Shown piece after piece: positions 45,001 through 52,769 of a stretch of DNA of 64,000 nucleotides. Positions within the stretch are counted from its first letter, which is position 1. Every line of letters starts with the position of its first letter. The stretch spans positions 992,001 to 1,056,000 of the forward strand of contig CBDIDG010000005.1 of the NCBI GenBank assembly GCA_965277615.1, given 5' to 3'. This stretch comes from Bog-532 sp965277615. Its GTDB lineage: Bacteria > Actinomycetota > Actinomycetes > Streptosporangiales > Streptosporangiaceae. Both the position numbers and the translations under genes were made by a program. A model generated the notes under the pieces. It was not told the origin of the DNA and did no database searches. It worked only from the letters and a program-made list of their open reading frames with translations.

Positions 45001-45650
45001 GTCCTCGCGTCCGGCGCTGTCCCGTGGGCTCGCACGCTCACCAGCCGGCGGGCCAGTGTGTCGTGCAGCTCGGCCAGCATCCGGTCGCGTTCCGCGGCGA
45101 CGGCCTCGGACCGGGCCAGCTTCTCGGCTTCCTCGTGCATGCGGGCGTTGGCCAGCGCGATCGCCGCGTGCCGGGCGAACAGCCGCAGCAGCTCGGCGTC
45201 GGCCGGCCCGAACGCCCGCCCGTCGTCCCGGCTGAACACGATGCAGGCGCCGATGATGCGGCCGCGCCACTCCAGCGGTACCCCGATCACGCCGCGCAGC
45301 GTGGCCCGCGACTCCGGGGCCACGTGCCCGCCGGGTACGTCGTCGTATCGGGCGAACCAGAGCGGAGCCCGGCGGGCGACGACCGCACCGGTCATGCCCT
45401 CGGTGAGGGGATAGACCGCGCCCGAGTGGCAGGCCACGCCGATGTCGGCTTCCTTGCGGTAGATACCGGCCGCCTCGTCCACGCTGCAGATCGAGCCGGC
45501 GTCGCAGCCCAGCAGCTCCGTGCACCGCCGCAGGATCTGCTCCAGCAGCGGCCGCAGCGAGAACTCCCCGGCCAGTTCTTCGGCGATGGCGATCAGCCCC
45601 GCGGCCCGCGCCGGGACATCGTTGACCACGTGCCCTCCGATCCGCGTCAT
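44925..45650 (-). CDS. GAF domain sensor (N-terminal part of the frameshifted hybrid)
   Basis: From ATG 45650. Residues 1-175 form a GAF domain (FSLRPLLEQILRRCTELLGC, GVIGVPLEWRGRIIGACIVF, RLFARHAAIALANARMHEEA), followed by the phosphorylation helix ERDRMLAELHDTLARRLVSV with the H-box histidine. After that the frame loses sense (a low-complexity tail to 44925), while the adjacent frame carries on with the kinase. The meaning of the gene is therefore split near 45010-45050 by what looks like a one-base deletion. Confidence 0.72.
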   Translation of the reverse strand: MTRIGGHVVNDVPARAAGLIAIAEELAGEFSLRPLLEQILRRCTELLGCDAGSICSVDEAAGIYRKEADIGVACHSGAVYPLTEGMTGAVVARRAPLWFARYDDVPGGHVAPESRATLRGVIGVPLEWRGRIIGACIVFSRDDGRAFGPADAELLRLFARHAAIALANARMHEEAEKLARSEAVAAERDRMLAELHDTLARRLVSVRAHGTAPDARTWAVWRPSSSGRPARSRPRRWSRCG

Positions 45651-45724
45651 CGTCGGACCGACCCTTAAGTGCAGATCAAGCCGGTTTGAGCATTACCCGG
45701 CAGCCCACGATGCGTCAAGGAGGG

Positions 45725-46168
45725 TCAGGGCGGCGCTGGCCTGGCCGCAGCCCGGGTGGACGCCCGGGCGGTCAGTGAGCGGTCCCCCTGCTCGTAGGTC
45801 GTGTGCAGGACGATTCCGGCCACCCGCCACATCCCGTTGAGCCGGCGCAGGGTGAGGGAGTAGCGGCCGGCGACCAGCCACGTCGACCCGCCCAGATGGT
45901 GGTAAGCGCGCACGTTGCAGGCCACGGTCGCGTCGTCCCCGGTCTGCTCGATCACCAGCGGGCCGAGCAGGTGCTGAGTTCCGTCGAAACCCGGCAGCAG
46001 CTCTTGCCAGCGCGTTACCAGGGCGTCGCCCGCCAGCCGCTCCGGCGCGCCGCCGAAGAGCGAGGTGTAGTCGGAGCTGACCTCGTCGGTCAGCCCGGCC
46101 CGGACCGCGGGCCAGGCCCGGTCATCGACGGCGTGGAAGAACCGTACGACGTCATCGGCTGCGCTCAT
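45725..46168 (-). CDS. SnoaL-like/NTF2-fold protein
   Basis: 147 residues from ATG 46168, overlapping the hydrolase stop by 4 bases. DDVVRFFHAVDDRAWPAVRA followed by GLTDEVSSDYTSLFGGAP and a C-terminal SLTLRRLNGMWRVAGIVLHT fit the SnoaL_4-type cone fold. Such proteins are small-molecule cyclases, isomerases or binding proteins. It is translated with an alpha/beta hydrolase and follows an AraC regulator. Confidence 0.8.
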   Translation of the reverse strand: MSAADDVVRFFHAVDDRAWPAVRAGLTDEVSSDYTSLFGGAPERLAGDALVTRWQELLPGFDGTQHLLGPLVIEQTGDDATVACNVRAYHHLGGSTWLVAGRYSLTLRRLNGMWRVAGIVLHTTYEQGDRSLTARASTRAAARPAPP

Positions 46169-47064
46169 CGGGCACCGGCCAGCGTCGAGCGGAAGTGCTC
46201 GTCGACCGCGTCCAGCGCAAAACCGACCGCGGCGGGCTGGTCGTAGTAATCGGTCTGCTCGCCCTCGCCCCACACGACAGCGGGCCGGCCGGGCATCGCC
46301 GCGGCCACCGACCGTACGTGCTCCGGGAACACACAGCCGTCACTGTGGACGAAGACGGAGGGCGTGTGGACCGCCGCCGCCGGGGCGAGCCCGTCAAAGG
46401 TCAGCCAGTGCGCCCAGGTCAGCTCGGTCATCTCGTTGCGCCACTCCCGGATGGCCCCCCGCGCGGGGTTGGCGTAGTAATCCATCTCGATGAACATGCC
46501 CGCCCGGTCGTCGCCGGGTGCGTAGGCCGGAACGGTGCCGAGTTCGCCGTGCGCGGTGAACTGGCGGGCGGCGGCGTCGGCCCGGGCGAGCCGCGCCGCG
46601 ACGCCGTCGCGGCCCCCGTAGAACGCAGCGACCGACCTCGTGTCATGGAACCACCCGGCCACCGACGCGAACGATGCGACCGGCGCGCCTTCGGCCAGCG
46701 CGGCCAGCGCGTACTGGGCGCTGGCGCACACCGCGAGCAGACCCGGGCCGCCGGGCGCGGTGGCCGACAGGTTCCGGGTGAATCGCACGATCGCGCCCAG
46801 GTCAGCGATCTTGCGAGCGGGGACCTCGGTCTGGGGCAGCACGCCACCGCTTTCGCCGAATCCGGCGTAGTCGAAGGTGATGGCCTGGTAGCCGCGCTGG
46901 GCGAGCGCGGTGGCGTAGTGACCGGCCATCTGTTCCTTGACCGTCAGCCACGAGCCGACGACGATCACCGTCGGCCGCAGCTCGGCCAAGTCGCCCTCGG
47001 GCCGGTGGACGCGGACCGAGATCGGATCACCGGCGCTGGTCAGCACAGTGGAAAATACGGGCAT
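46165..47064 (-). CDS. Alpha/beta hydrolase
   Basis: 299 residues. The fold is evident in VIVVGSWLTVKEQMAGHYA, YQAITFDYAGFGESGG and a nucleophile elbow LLAVCASAQYALAAL with the serine at the expected turn. VHTPSVFVHSDGCVFPEHV probably contributes the acid and EHFRSTL the final helix. Similar proteins are common next to AraC regulators and SnoaL-like proteins. The reaction is unknown. Confidence 0.82.
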   Translation of the reverse strand: MPVFSTVLTSAGDPISVRVHRPEGDLAELRPTVIVVGSWLTVKEQMAGHYATALAQRGYQAITFDYAGFGESGGVLPQTEVPARKIADLGAIVRFTRNLSATAPGGPGLLAVCASAQYALAALAEGAPVASFASVAGWFHDTRSVAAFYGGRDGVAARLARADAAARQFTAHGELGTVPAYAPGDDRAGMFIEMDYYANPARGAIREWRNEMTELTWAHWLTFDGLAPAAAVHTPSVFVHSDGCVFPEHVRSVAAAMPGRPAVVWGEGEQTDYYDQPAAVGFALDAVDEHFRSTLAGAR

Positions 47065-47097
47065 GACCTCACTGTGCCAACGGCCCTCCCGGGCCGG

Positions 47098-47943
47098 TCA
47101 GGTCGGATCTTGCGCAGTTTCCCGCGACCGCAGTGCGGACGGTGGCCAGCCGTGATGGCGGCGGAAGACCCGGCGGAAGTGGCTGAGGTTGGTGAAGCCG
47201 ACGGACGCGGCGATCTCGTCGACCGGGCGGGTGGTGGCCGACACCATCAGCCGGGCCCGGTCCATCCGCCGGGTGGTGACGTAGGCGTGCGGCGTCAGGC
47301 CGGTGGTGACGCGGAAACAGCGATGGAAGTGGTACGGGCTCAGACGGGCGACGGCGGCCAGATCGGCCAGGTCGAGCGGGCTGCCCAGACGCGCTTCGAC
47401 CAGTTCGGCGATCCGGTCGACCGTGGCCGCATCGAGCCGCCCGGCCCGAGCCCGGCGGTCTGGTTCAGGTAGCCCGGCGTACCGTTCGAGCAGGTGGTCC
47501 ACCAGCCGGTGGGCCAGCGTACTGGCGGCGACGTCGGTGAGCCCGGTGGCGTGCGCGCGGCGGAAGGCCGAACCGATGGCCAGCACGGTGCCGTCCTGGA
47601 CACCGATGCGGGGGGTGACATCTCTGGTCCCGGCCCGGGCGGCCGCGACCCCGGCCACCAGCGCCGGGTCCGGGTACATCTCCAGCGCCTCGACCGGTTC
47701 GTCGACCCGCAGCCAGGTCACCGGGTCCGCGCCAGAAACGATGGTGACACCGGGGGCGTGGTCGGTCTCGACCGTGGGGCCTGCCGTCTCGTAGACCAGC
47801 CGCCGGTGCGCGCCGAACGCGATCCCGACCTGGCCCACGCCGGTCGTGGTCGGCCTGCGGTGAACGGGTATCCAGGCGTGCTCCGTGCGCAGGCCCGGCC
47901 AAACCCGCGCACTGGACGCTGCCGCCGGCGAACGACTGGTCAT
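47098..47943 (-). CDS. AraC family transcriptional regulator
   Basis: 281 residues. The two-HTH AraC domain is at the C terminus: DLADLAAVARLSPYHFHRCF then VTTGLTPHAYVTTRRM and IAASVGFTNLSHFRRVFRR. The N-terminal half is an unassigned effector-binding region. It heads a same-strand set with the hydrolase and SnoaL-like genes and likely activates them. Confidence 0.9.
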   Translation of the reverse strand: MTSRSPAAASSARVWPGLRTEHAWIPVHRRPTTTGVGQVGIAFGAHRRLVYETAGPTVETDHAPGVTIVSGADPVTWLRVDEPVEALEMYPDPALVAGVAAARAGTRDVTPRIGVQDGTVLAIGSAFRRAHATGLTDVAASTLAHRLVDHLLERYAGLPEPDRRARAGRLDAATVDRIAELVEARLGSPLDLADLAAVARLSPYHFHRCFRVTTGLTPHAYVTTRRMDRARLMVSATTRPVDEIAASVGFTNLSHFRRVFRRHHGWPPSALRSRETAQDPT

Positions 47944-47959
47944 CCCTTCCGATCGTAGT

Positions 47960-48511
47960 TCAGGCGATCCGGGACCACGCGATGATCACCGGCATCAGCA
48001 GGGCGATAACCATGAGCTCACGGAACGGGCTCTCCGAGGTGTAGGCCACGAAGAACTCGGTGCCGGCGATGAAGCCGAGCCAGACCACGATGTTCCAGAT
48101 CAGCGCCGTCCAGACGGCCCGAAGGCCGGTCGAGCCGCCCCGGAACCGCAGCAGCGCGCGGATGAACAGGAACGCCCCGAATCCTTCGGCCAGCGCGGCC
48201 ATTAGGACGATCCCATCAATGGTCCACACCGGCCACGAATAGACCTTGACGATCGACGTGATGTAAGCCGCGTTACCTGAGTTCAGGAACACCCAGTGGA
48301 AATGGCCGACCGTGGCGGCGAAATTGACCGCGTTGGTCACGGCCACCATCGCGAAATACACCGCCCCGACCACCAGCACCAGCCGCTTCAGCAGCAGGCC
48401 CGGCCGGTCCAGCAGACGCGAGAAAAATCCGCGGTCATCCGCCGCCGCGACCGGCGTCATGTGCTCGACCACCGCGGCCGTCAGCGGCCGCTCGTGGAGC
48501 TGAGTAGTCAT
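47960..48511 (-). CDS. Small integral membrane protein
   Basis: 183 residues from ATG 48511, GGGAAG upstream. Four to five hydrophobic segments are visible: LVLVVGAVYFAMVAVTNAVNF, a middle segment around WTIDGIVLMAALAEGFGAFL, VWTALIWNIVVWLGFIAG and LMVIALLMPVIIAW. No family recognised. Upstream are an inverted repeat (48546-48564) and a motif shared with the gene at 39787, so it is probably regulated. Confidence 0.7.
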   Translation of the reverse strand: MTTQLHERPLTAAVVEHMTPVAAADDRGFFSRLLDRPGLLLKRLVLVVGAVYFAMVAVTNAVNFAATVGHFHWVFLNSGNAAYITSIVKVYSWPVWTIDGIVLMAALAEGFGAFLFIRALLRFRGGSTGLRAVWTALIWNIVVWLGFIAGTEFFVAYTSESPFRELMVIALLMPVIIAWSRIA

Positions 48512-48545
48512 CGTCAATCTTCCCTTTCCCGGTTTAAGTGTTCGT

Positions 48546-48564
48546 CCGATAAATCCACTATCGG
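48546..48564. promoter_or_regulatory. Inverted repeat CCGATA-N7-TATCGG
   Basis: Perfect 6-bp arms, 35 bases before the start of the membrane protein gene at 48511, overlapping the expected promoter region. Possible regulator site. Confidence 0.4.
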
Positions 48565-48578
48565 GCGAGCCGGGACCG

Positions 48579-48602
48579 GGCACCCTAGGGAAACTTCCTA
48601 GT
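48579..48602 (-). promoter_or_regulatory. Upstream motif ACTAGGAAGTT...AGGGTGC
   Basis: Reverse-strand block 91 bases before the ATG at 48511. It matches the block at 39701-39724 in 18 of 24 positions and contains the dyad CTAGG-N7-CCTAG. Confidence 0.35.
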
Positions 48603-48639
48603 TGGCGCCAGTCAGAAGACGAAGGTGTTGAAGACACCC

Positions 48640-49347
48640 TCAGCCGTTGCGGCGCCCTCCGGCCTTCGGTCCGTCCAGGCTGGTCAGGGTGGCCGCGAGC
48701 TGGGCTGCACCGGCTCCGGAGACACGCGGCAGGGCGGCCAGGCGCCCGGCCGACAGCAGCAGGATGGCGCTGATCGGCGCGTGCACGGGCGGCCCCTGGC
48801 CGGCCTTCCAGTCGATGTCGGTGGCGGTGACCCGGAAGCCCGCCATGACCCGCCGGGCCGGGAACGGCGGGGGCCAGCGCATGGTCCAGATGCGAGTGGT
48901 GGCGCAGGCGGCGGCCTGAGGTGGCACCGGGTGCGGCCGGCCCAGCGGAATCGCAATGTCCTGGGCATGAACCAGCACGTCGATGAGCGATTCCCGGCAG
49001 CTGACGCCGAAATTGTGCCGCTGCGAACCGGCCGTGCCCCGGAGCTCAGCAATGATCTTCCCAGCGGGCCAGGCGGCCGCCCGGCTGCGGGCCGACTCGC
49101 GGATGGCCCGGTCGGTGTCGCCGCGATAGGTGACCATCATGCCGATCGCCGCCCGGGCGCTGAGTTGCTGCAGGGTCAGGTGGGCCGCCACATCCCGGAT
49201 CGTCCAGCCCGCACACAGCGACGGCTGATCCCAGTCGTCCCCGGCCAGCCCGGTGAGCAGGGCCGCCAGCCGCAGCCGCTCGGCCCAGATCACCGGCCAG
49301 ATCTGGTCGCGCTCGATGGTGACGGGGCCCGGTGGGCGTGTGGTCAC
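48640..49347 (-). CDS. DinB/maleylpyruvate isomerase N-terminal domain protein
   Basis: 235 residues from GTG 49347, overlapping the TetR stop (GTGA). The four-helix MDMPI_N fold shows in IWAERLRLAALLTGLAGDDW, SLCAGWTIRDVAAHL and SLIDVLVHAQDIAIPLGRPH, which hold the candidate metal histidines and Asp. In actinobacteria these proteins are related to mycothiol-dependent enzymes, but most have no known substrate. It is co-expressed with the upstream TetR gene. Confidence 0.82.
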   Translation of the reverse strand: MTTRPPGPVTIERDQIWPVIWAERLRLAALLTGLAGDDWDQPSLCAGWTIRDVAAHLTLQQLSARAAIGMMVTYRGDTDRAIRESARSRAAAWPAGKIIAELRGTAGSQRHNFGVSCRESLIDVLVHAQDIAIPLGRPHPVPPQAAACATTRIWTMRWPPPFPARRVMAGFRVTATDIDWKAGQGPPVHAPISAILLLSAGRLAALPRVSGAGAAQLAATLTSLDGPKAGGRRNG

Positions 49348-49922
49348 GCCGGCACCGCTTCGGAGCTGGCCCGGATCAGCGCGGTGACCAGTACGGAGAT
49401 CTGCGGGAGAGGGTCAAAGGCCGGGTCGGGGCCGGCCAGCTGATGCAGGACGATGCCGGTCCAGTGGTTCATGATGACCGGCGCGTCGCGCCCAGGATCG
49501 GCCGAGCCGGCGATACGCACCCAGTTGGTGAACCAGGCGTTGACCCGGGCGCCGGTCGCCATCAGCTGCTCCCGCAGAGGTGAATGGATGGCCGCCTCGA
49601 CCAGGATCGCGTACCGGGCCAGGGTCAGCTCCCGGTTCGGGCCGGTCGCTTCCCGGGCGAACTCCGCCAGTGCGGTGGCCAGCTGGCCGGGAGTGGTCGG
49701 GCAGATCTCGGCGGCGATCTCTTCCCAGCTGGCCCGTTCCCGAGCGGCAAACCGGTCGGTCGTCGCGGTCAGCAGGGCGTCGCGGGTGCGAAAAAGGTTG
49801 GAGGCCGAGCCGGAAGGAAGGTTCGCGGCGGTATCCACGGCCCGGTGGGTAAGCCCGTGGATACCGGCCTGCCCGATCACGGCGATCGCGGCGTCAAGGA
49901 GGTCGTCCCGGCGGCTGGTCAT
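49344..49922 (-). CDS. TetR family transcriptional regulator
   Basis: 192 residues, ATG 49922. The HTH reads HGLTHRAVDTAANLPSGSAS then NLFRTRDALL at residues about 22-50. The C-terminal part resembles TetR regulators with the DUF-type ligand domain (NRELTLARYAILVEAAIHSP). An AT-rich stretch with two palindromes (49935-49987) lies upstream. It is coupled to the MDMPI-type gene and divergent from the cyclase at 50099. Confidence 0.9.
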   Translation of the reverse strand: MTSRRDDLLDAAIAVIGQAGIHGLTHRAVDTAANLPSGSASNLFRTRDALLTATTDRFAARERASWEEIAAEICPTTPGQLATALAEFAREATGPNRELTLARYAILVEAAIHSPLREQLMATGARVNAWFTNWVRIAGSADPGRDAPVIMNHWTGIVLHQLAGPDPAFDPLPQISVLVTALIRASSEAVPA

Positions 49923-49934
49923 GACCGAGATACT

Positions 49935-49987
49935 ACTATCATAGTTTTTTTAACTACAATAGATATTTAATGAACTACTTTCGTAGT
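49935..49987. promoter_or_regulatory. AT-rich region with two ACTA-type palindromes
   Basis: ACTATCATAGT (49935-49945) is a perfect 11-base palindrome and ACTAC-N4-GTAGT (49974-49987) a second dyad; an AACTACAATAG lies between them. The whole stretch is far more AT-rich than the surroundings and is the likely TetR operator/promoter for the divergent genes. Confidence 0.6.
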
Positions 49988-50098
49988 GTCTTCTGGATTT
50001 TCTGCGATGGGTGAGACTCCGTGGGGAACGACTGTCGTGACGGGGCAGGCGGGTACCGCCACGGCAGGTGGGTACCGCCCGGACTAAGGAGGTATCCG

Positions 50099-50965
50099 TT
50101 GACCGAACCAGACGCCGTGACCGACGTGGGCGCCATGCTGGCCGGGATTTTCCAGCGCCACCCGGTGGCCGATCTGACGCTGCCGCTCGATGAGACGCTG
50201 CCGTCCACCTGGCCGGGGCACATGCCCTACCGGGCCACGGTCTGGAGCTGGTTCACCGACCGTCCGGACGACCCGCAGCCGGTGCACCCGCGTGGCGGCG
50301 GGCACTACCAGACCCGATGGCTGGTGGTGGACGAGCACACCGGTACCCATGTAGACGCGCCCCGGCACTTCGTTCCCCCGCCTGGCTCCGGCTTGCCGCA
50401 CGCGGGCCCCGCGGGTGCCATCGGCGTCGCTGACCTGGCCCTGCTGGCCACCAGCGGGCCAGCCGCCGTGATCGACGTCCGCGACCTGGCCGGTCAGGCC
50501 GAACCGGGTCACAGCCCGGCCATCACTCCCGGGCACGTGACGGCCTTCGAGGACCGGCACGGCCCGCTGCACGGCGGTGATGTGGTGCTGTTCCGCACCG
50601 GCTGGGATTCCCGGTACCGCTCCGGGCCGGACGGCGACGCCTACGGCGCCGACGTGCTCACCACCGGGCGAGCCCCCGGCTGGCCGGCGCCGCAGCCCGA
50701 GACGATCGAACTGCTCCGGGACCGGGGCGTCACCTGCGCCGGCACCGATGGCCTGTCGATGGGGCCCGCTGAGGGTGGCGCACCGACCCACCTGGCCGGG
50801 CTGCCGTACGGCATGACGTTCGTGGAGGCGCTCGGGGGCTTGGACCAGGTGCCGCCGCGGGGGGCGTGGTTCCTGTTCCTGCCGCTGCGGCTGGTGGATG
50901 GCACCGGCGCCCCGGGCCGCGCGCTGGCCGTGCTGCCCGAGCCGCCCCCCAGGGAAACTCCCTAG
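50099..50965 (+). CDS. Cyclase/kynurenine-formamidase-superfamily metal hydrolase
   Basis: 288 residues from TTG 50099. The start is decided by a full AAGGAGG (50086-50092) 6 bases upstream. The metal-binding motif DEHTGTHVDAPRHFVPP identifies the cyclase superfamily (PF04199), followed by DVVLFRTGWDSRY and TCAGTDGLSMGPAEG. Members include kynurenine formamidase and isatin hydrolase, but the longer N-terminal region differs from KynB. The window has kynA far away (6981), so a kynurenine role is possible but not supported by context. A dyad AGGGAAACTCCCT overlaps its stop. Confidence 0.85.
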   Translation: MTEPDAVTDVGAMLAGIFQRHPVADLTLPLDETLPSTWPGHMPYRATVWSWFTDRPDDPQPVHPRGGGHYQTRWLVVDEHTGTHVDAPRHFVPPPGSGLPHAGPAGAIGVADLALLATSGPAAVIDVRDLAGQAEPGHSPAITPGHVTAFEDRHGPLHGGDVVLFRTGWDSRYRSGPDGDAYGADVLTTGRAPGWPAPQPETIELLRDRGVTCAGTDGLSMGPAEGGAPTHLAGLPYGMTFVEALGGLDQVPPRGAWFLFLPLRLVDGTGAPGRALAVLPEPPPRETP

Positions 50966-50988
50966 TGAGGACGGGGGCGAGACCGCCG

Positions 50989-51729
50989 CTAGGTCTGCAG
51001 TCCGCGGAGCAGGACGCCGAGACCGGCGGCGAAGCGCTTGTCGCGGTCCGCGTCCCAGACATGCGGGCCGTGAGCAGCCAGGGCGGGGAAGCGGTCTGCG
51101 GGCAGGGCGCGGAGGAAGGCTTCCAGCTGCTGCCGCGTCGCGGCGTCGCGGAGGCGTTGCTCGGCTGGTGAGCTGGGGTCGGCGAGGGCGAAGCCGAGCG
51201 TGTAGTCGTAGATGAGGCGGAAGGCCAGGGCGGCCTCGGGGCCGGACAGCCCAGCGGTGAGCAGCGGGGCGAGGAGAGCCTCGGCCAGGGCCAGCGAGGC
51301 CGGGCTGACCGGATCGCGGGTCTTGAGCAGGGCCGCTACGCCGGGGTGGTGCTCCAGGGCGGCCCGGAGACGATGGGCGAGCGTGGCGACCTGCGCGGTC
51401 CAGGGCTGTGCGGGGTCGGCGCGGCAGTCGACCTCGGCCAGCACGGCGTCCAGGACGAGGTCGTACAGCTGTTCCTTGCTGCGGACGTGACGGTACAAGG
51501 CACCGGGAACTACGCCGAGACGGGCGGCCAGCGCTCGCATGCTGAGGGCCTGCGCACCATCGGTGCTGATGACCGCGAGCGCCTCGGCGACGACTCGGTC
51601 ACGGGTAAGCGTACGGCGGCCACGCTCCGCGTCGCCGGGCCGGTTGAACCACAGCGCACCCGCGTCGGCAGCTGTGTCTGGCGTCTGCTCTGGCGTCTGC
51701 TTTGGCACGCTGCCTCCGTCCCGGGCCAC
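50989..51729 (-). CDS. TetR family transcriptional regulator (TetR_C type)
   Basis: 246 residues from GTG 51729; a Gln/Thr/Pro-rich N-terminal tail precedes the HTH (SMRALAARLGVVPGALYRHV, residues about 63-82). The C-terminal ligand domain is the classical tetracycline-repressor type (LAHRLRAALEHHPGVAALL, DYTLGFALADPSS). It faces the DUF5994/STAS pair across a strong dyad at 51740-51771. Confidence 0.9.
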   Translation of the reverse strand: MARDGGSVPKQTPEQTPDTAADAGALWFNRPGDAERGRRTLTRDRVVAEALAVISTDGAQALSMRALAARLGVVPGALYRHVRSKEQLYDLVLDAVLAEVDCRADPAQPWTAQVATLAHRLRAALEHHPGVAALLKTRDPVSPASLALAEALLAPLLTAGLSGPEAALAFRLIYDYTLGFALADPSSPAEQRLRDAATRQQLEAFLRALPADRFPALAAHGPHVWDADRDKRFAAGLGVLLRGLQT

Positions 51730-51739
51730 GGTTGACTGT

Positions 51740-51771
51740 GTACGGCGTTCACTTTAGTGTGAACACCGTAC
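51740..51771. promoter_or_regulatory. 32-bp dyad, probable TetR operator
   Basis: GTACGGCGTTCAC and GTGAACACCGTAC are inverted copies with one mismatch around TTTAGT. A further GTGTTCAC half-site lies at about 51787-51794. The dyad begins 11 bases before the TetR start and points to autoregulation, and perhaps control of the divergent gene at 51854. Confidence 0.75.
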
Positions 51772-51853
51772 CCGGCAAATGAATAGTGTTCACCTGAGCG
51801 GTGTTCTCCCGGGCGGCCGGGTCGTTGGCCTGGCCAGAGGCGAGGGAGACGGC

Positions 51854-52411
51854 ATGCTGAGTACGACCGGACGTGAGGCGGCGATCAGCTCGGCCCAGCC
51901 GGCCCGGCTGGAGCTGAAGCCGGATCAGCACGGTCCCACGGTGCTGGATGGTGGCTGGTGGCCCCGGTCCGAGGACCCGGCCACGGAGCTGCCGGGCCTG
52001 ATCCGCGCCCTGGACGAACGGCACGGCCGGACCAGGCGGATCATGCTCGGCGCGGCCGACTGGACCGTGAGCCGCCCCCGGCAGCTGGTCTTCGGCGCCC
52101 CGCAGAACGGCCGCATCGTGCACCTGGGCTGGTTCGACACCCAGCCCGCCGGCCTGCTGACCGCGATCTCGGCCGCCGGCCAGCGAACCGACCTGCTCAC
52201 CGTCCCCCCGGACACCAGCGAGCCGGAGGCCCGTAAGGCCTTGGACCAGGCCGCCGAGGCGGGCAACCAGATTCACGCCGCTGGCATCCTGGCGAGTATT
52301 ACCGCGGCCGCCCCAGCGCCAGCCCCCGGCCAGGCCTCAGCCCCCGGCCTGGCGCCAGTCCCTGGCTCAGTCCTGGACCCAGCTGAGCTGGCCGGGTCGG
52401 CCACCTCGTGA
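51854..52411 (+). CDS. DUF5994 family protein
   Basis: 185 residues from ATG 51854 with GGGAG upstream. The family pattern is clear: RLELKPDQHG then VLDGGWWPRSEDPATELPGL, AADWTVSRPRQ and HLGWFDTQP. No function is known; these genes commonly lie beside STAS and GAF-ANTAR genes in actinobacteria. The C-terminal 30 residues are an Ala/Pro tail made of near-repeats (APAPGQASAPGLAPVPGS). The stop overlaps the STAS start (GTGA). Confidence 0.8.
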   Translation: MLSTTGREAAISSAQPARLELKPDQHGPTVLDGGWWPRSEDPATELPGLIRALDERHGRTRRIMLGAADWTVSRPRQLVFGAPQNGRIVHLGWFDTQPAGLLTAISAAGQRTDLLTVPPDTSEPEARKALDQAAEAGNQIHAAGILASITAAAPAPAPGQASAPGLAPVPGSVLDPAELAGSATS

Positions 52412-52767
52412 TCAGCGCCACCGTCGCTTCCCGTAGCCAGGACACGGCGCCGCCCGCTGACCGGGCGATCGTCCGGCTGGGCGGCGACCTTGACACCGCC
52501 GCCGCCCCGGCGCTGCGGGATCGGCTGCTCGGCATCCTTCACCACGGCACCAGGCTGCTCATCCTCGACCTGTCACGCGTTCTCCGGTGCGATCTGGCCG
52601 GGCTGAACGTGCTGATCAGCACCCAGCGCCGGGCCAGGCTGCTCGGCATCACCGTGTGCTTGGCCGCCCCGAGCAGCCAGGTGGCAAACCTCCTGCGATC
52701 GACCGGCGTGGACCGCCGTTTCACCATGTACCCGGACCTGTCCAGCGCGCTGGCTGGAACGATCTGA
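52408..52767 (+). CDS. STAS-domain anti-sigma factor antagonist-like protein
   Basis: 119 residues from GTG 52408. The STAS fold is evident in IVRLGGDLDTAAAPALRDRL and LLILDLSRVLRCDLAGLNVL. Antagonists are usually switched by phosphorylation of a Ser/Thr in the D-S/T-S/T-G turn, but here the turn reads CDLAG with no Ser or Thr. So it is either always active or serves another binding role. Co-translated with the DUF5994 gene. Confidence 0.85.
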   Translation: MISATVASRSQDTAPPADRAIVRLGGDLDTAAAPALRDRLLGILHHGTRLLILDLSRVLRCDLAGLNVLISTQRRARLLGITVCLAAPSSQVANLLRSTGVDRRFTMYPDLSSALAGTI

Positions 52768-52769
52768 GG

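Noticed and set aside
45005..45055. Programmed ribosomal frameshift in the GAF-kinase gene
   Set aside because: No X-XXY-YYZ slippery heptamer or stimulatory hairpin is evident; a base deletion or sequencing error is simpler.
52293..52400. Repeat element at the end of the DUF5994 gene
   Set aside because: It is a low-complexity Ala/Pro/Gly coding tail, not a separate element.
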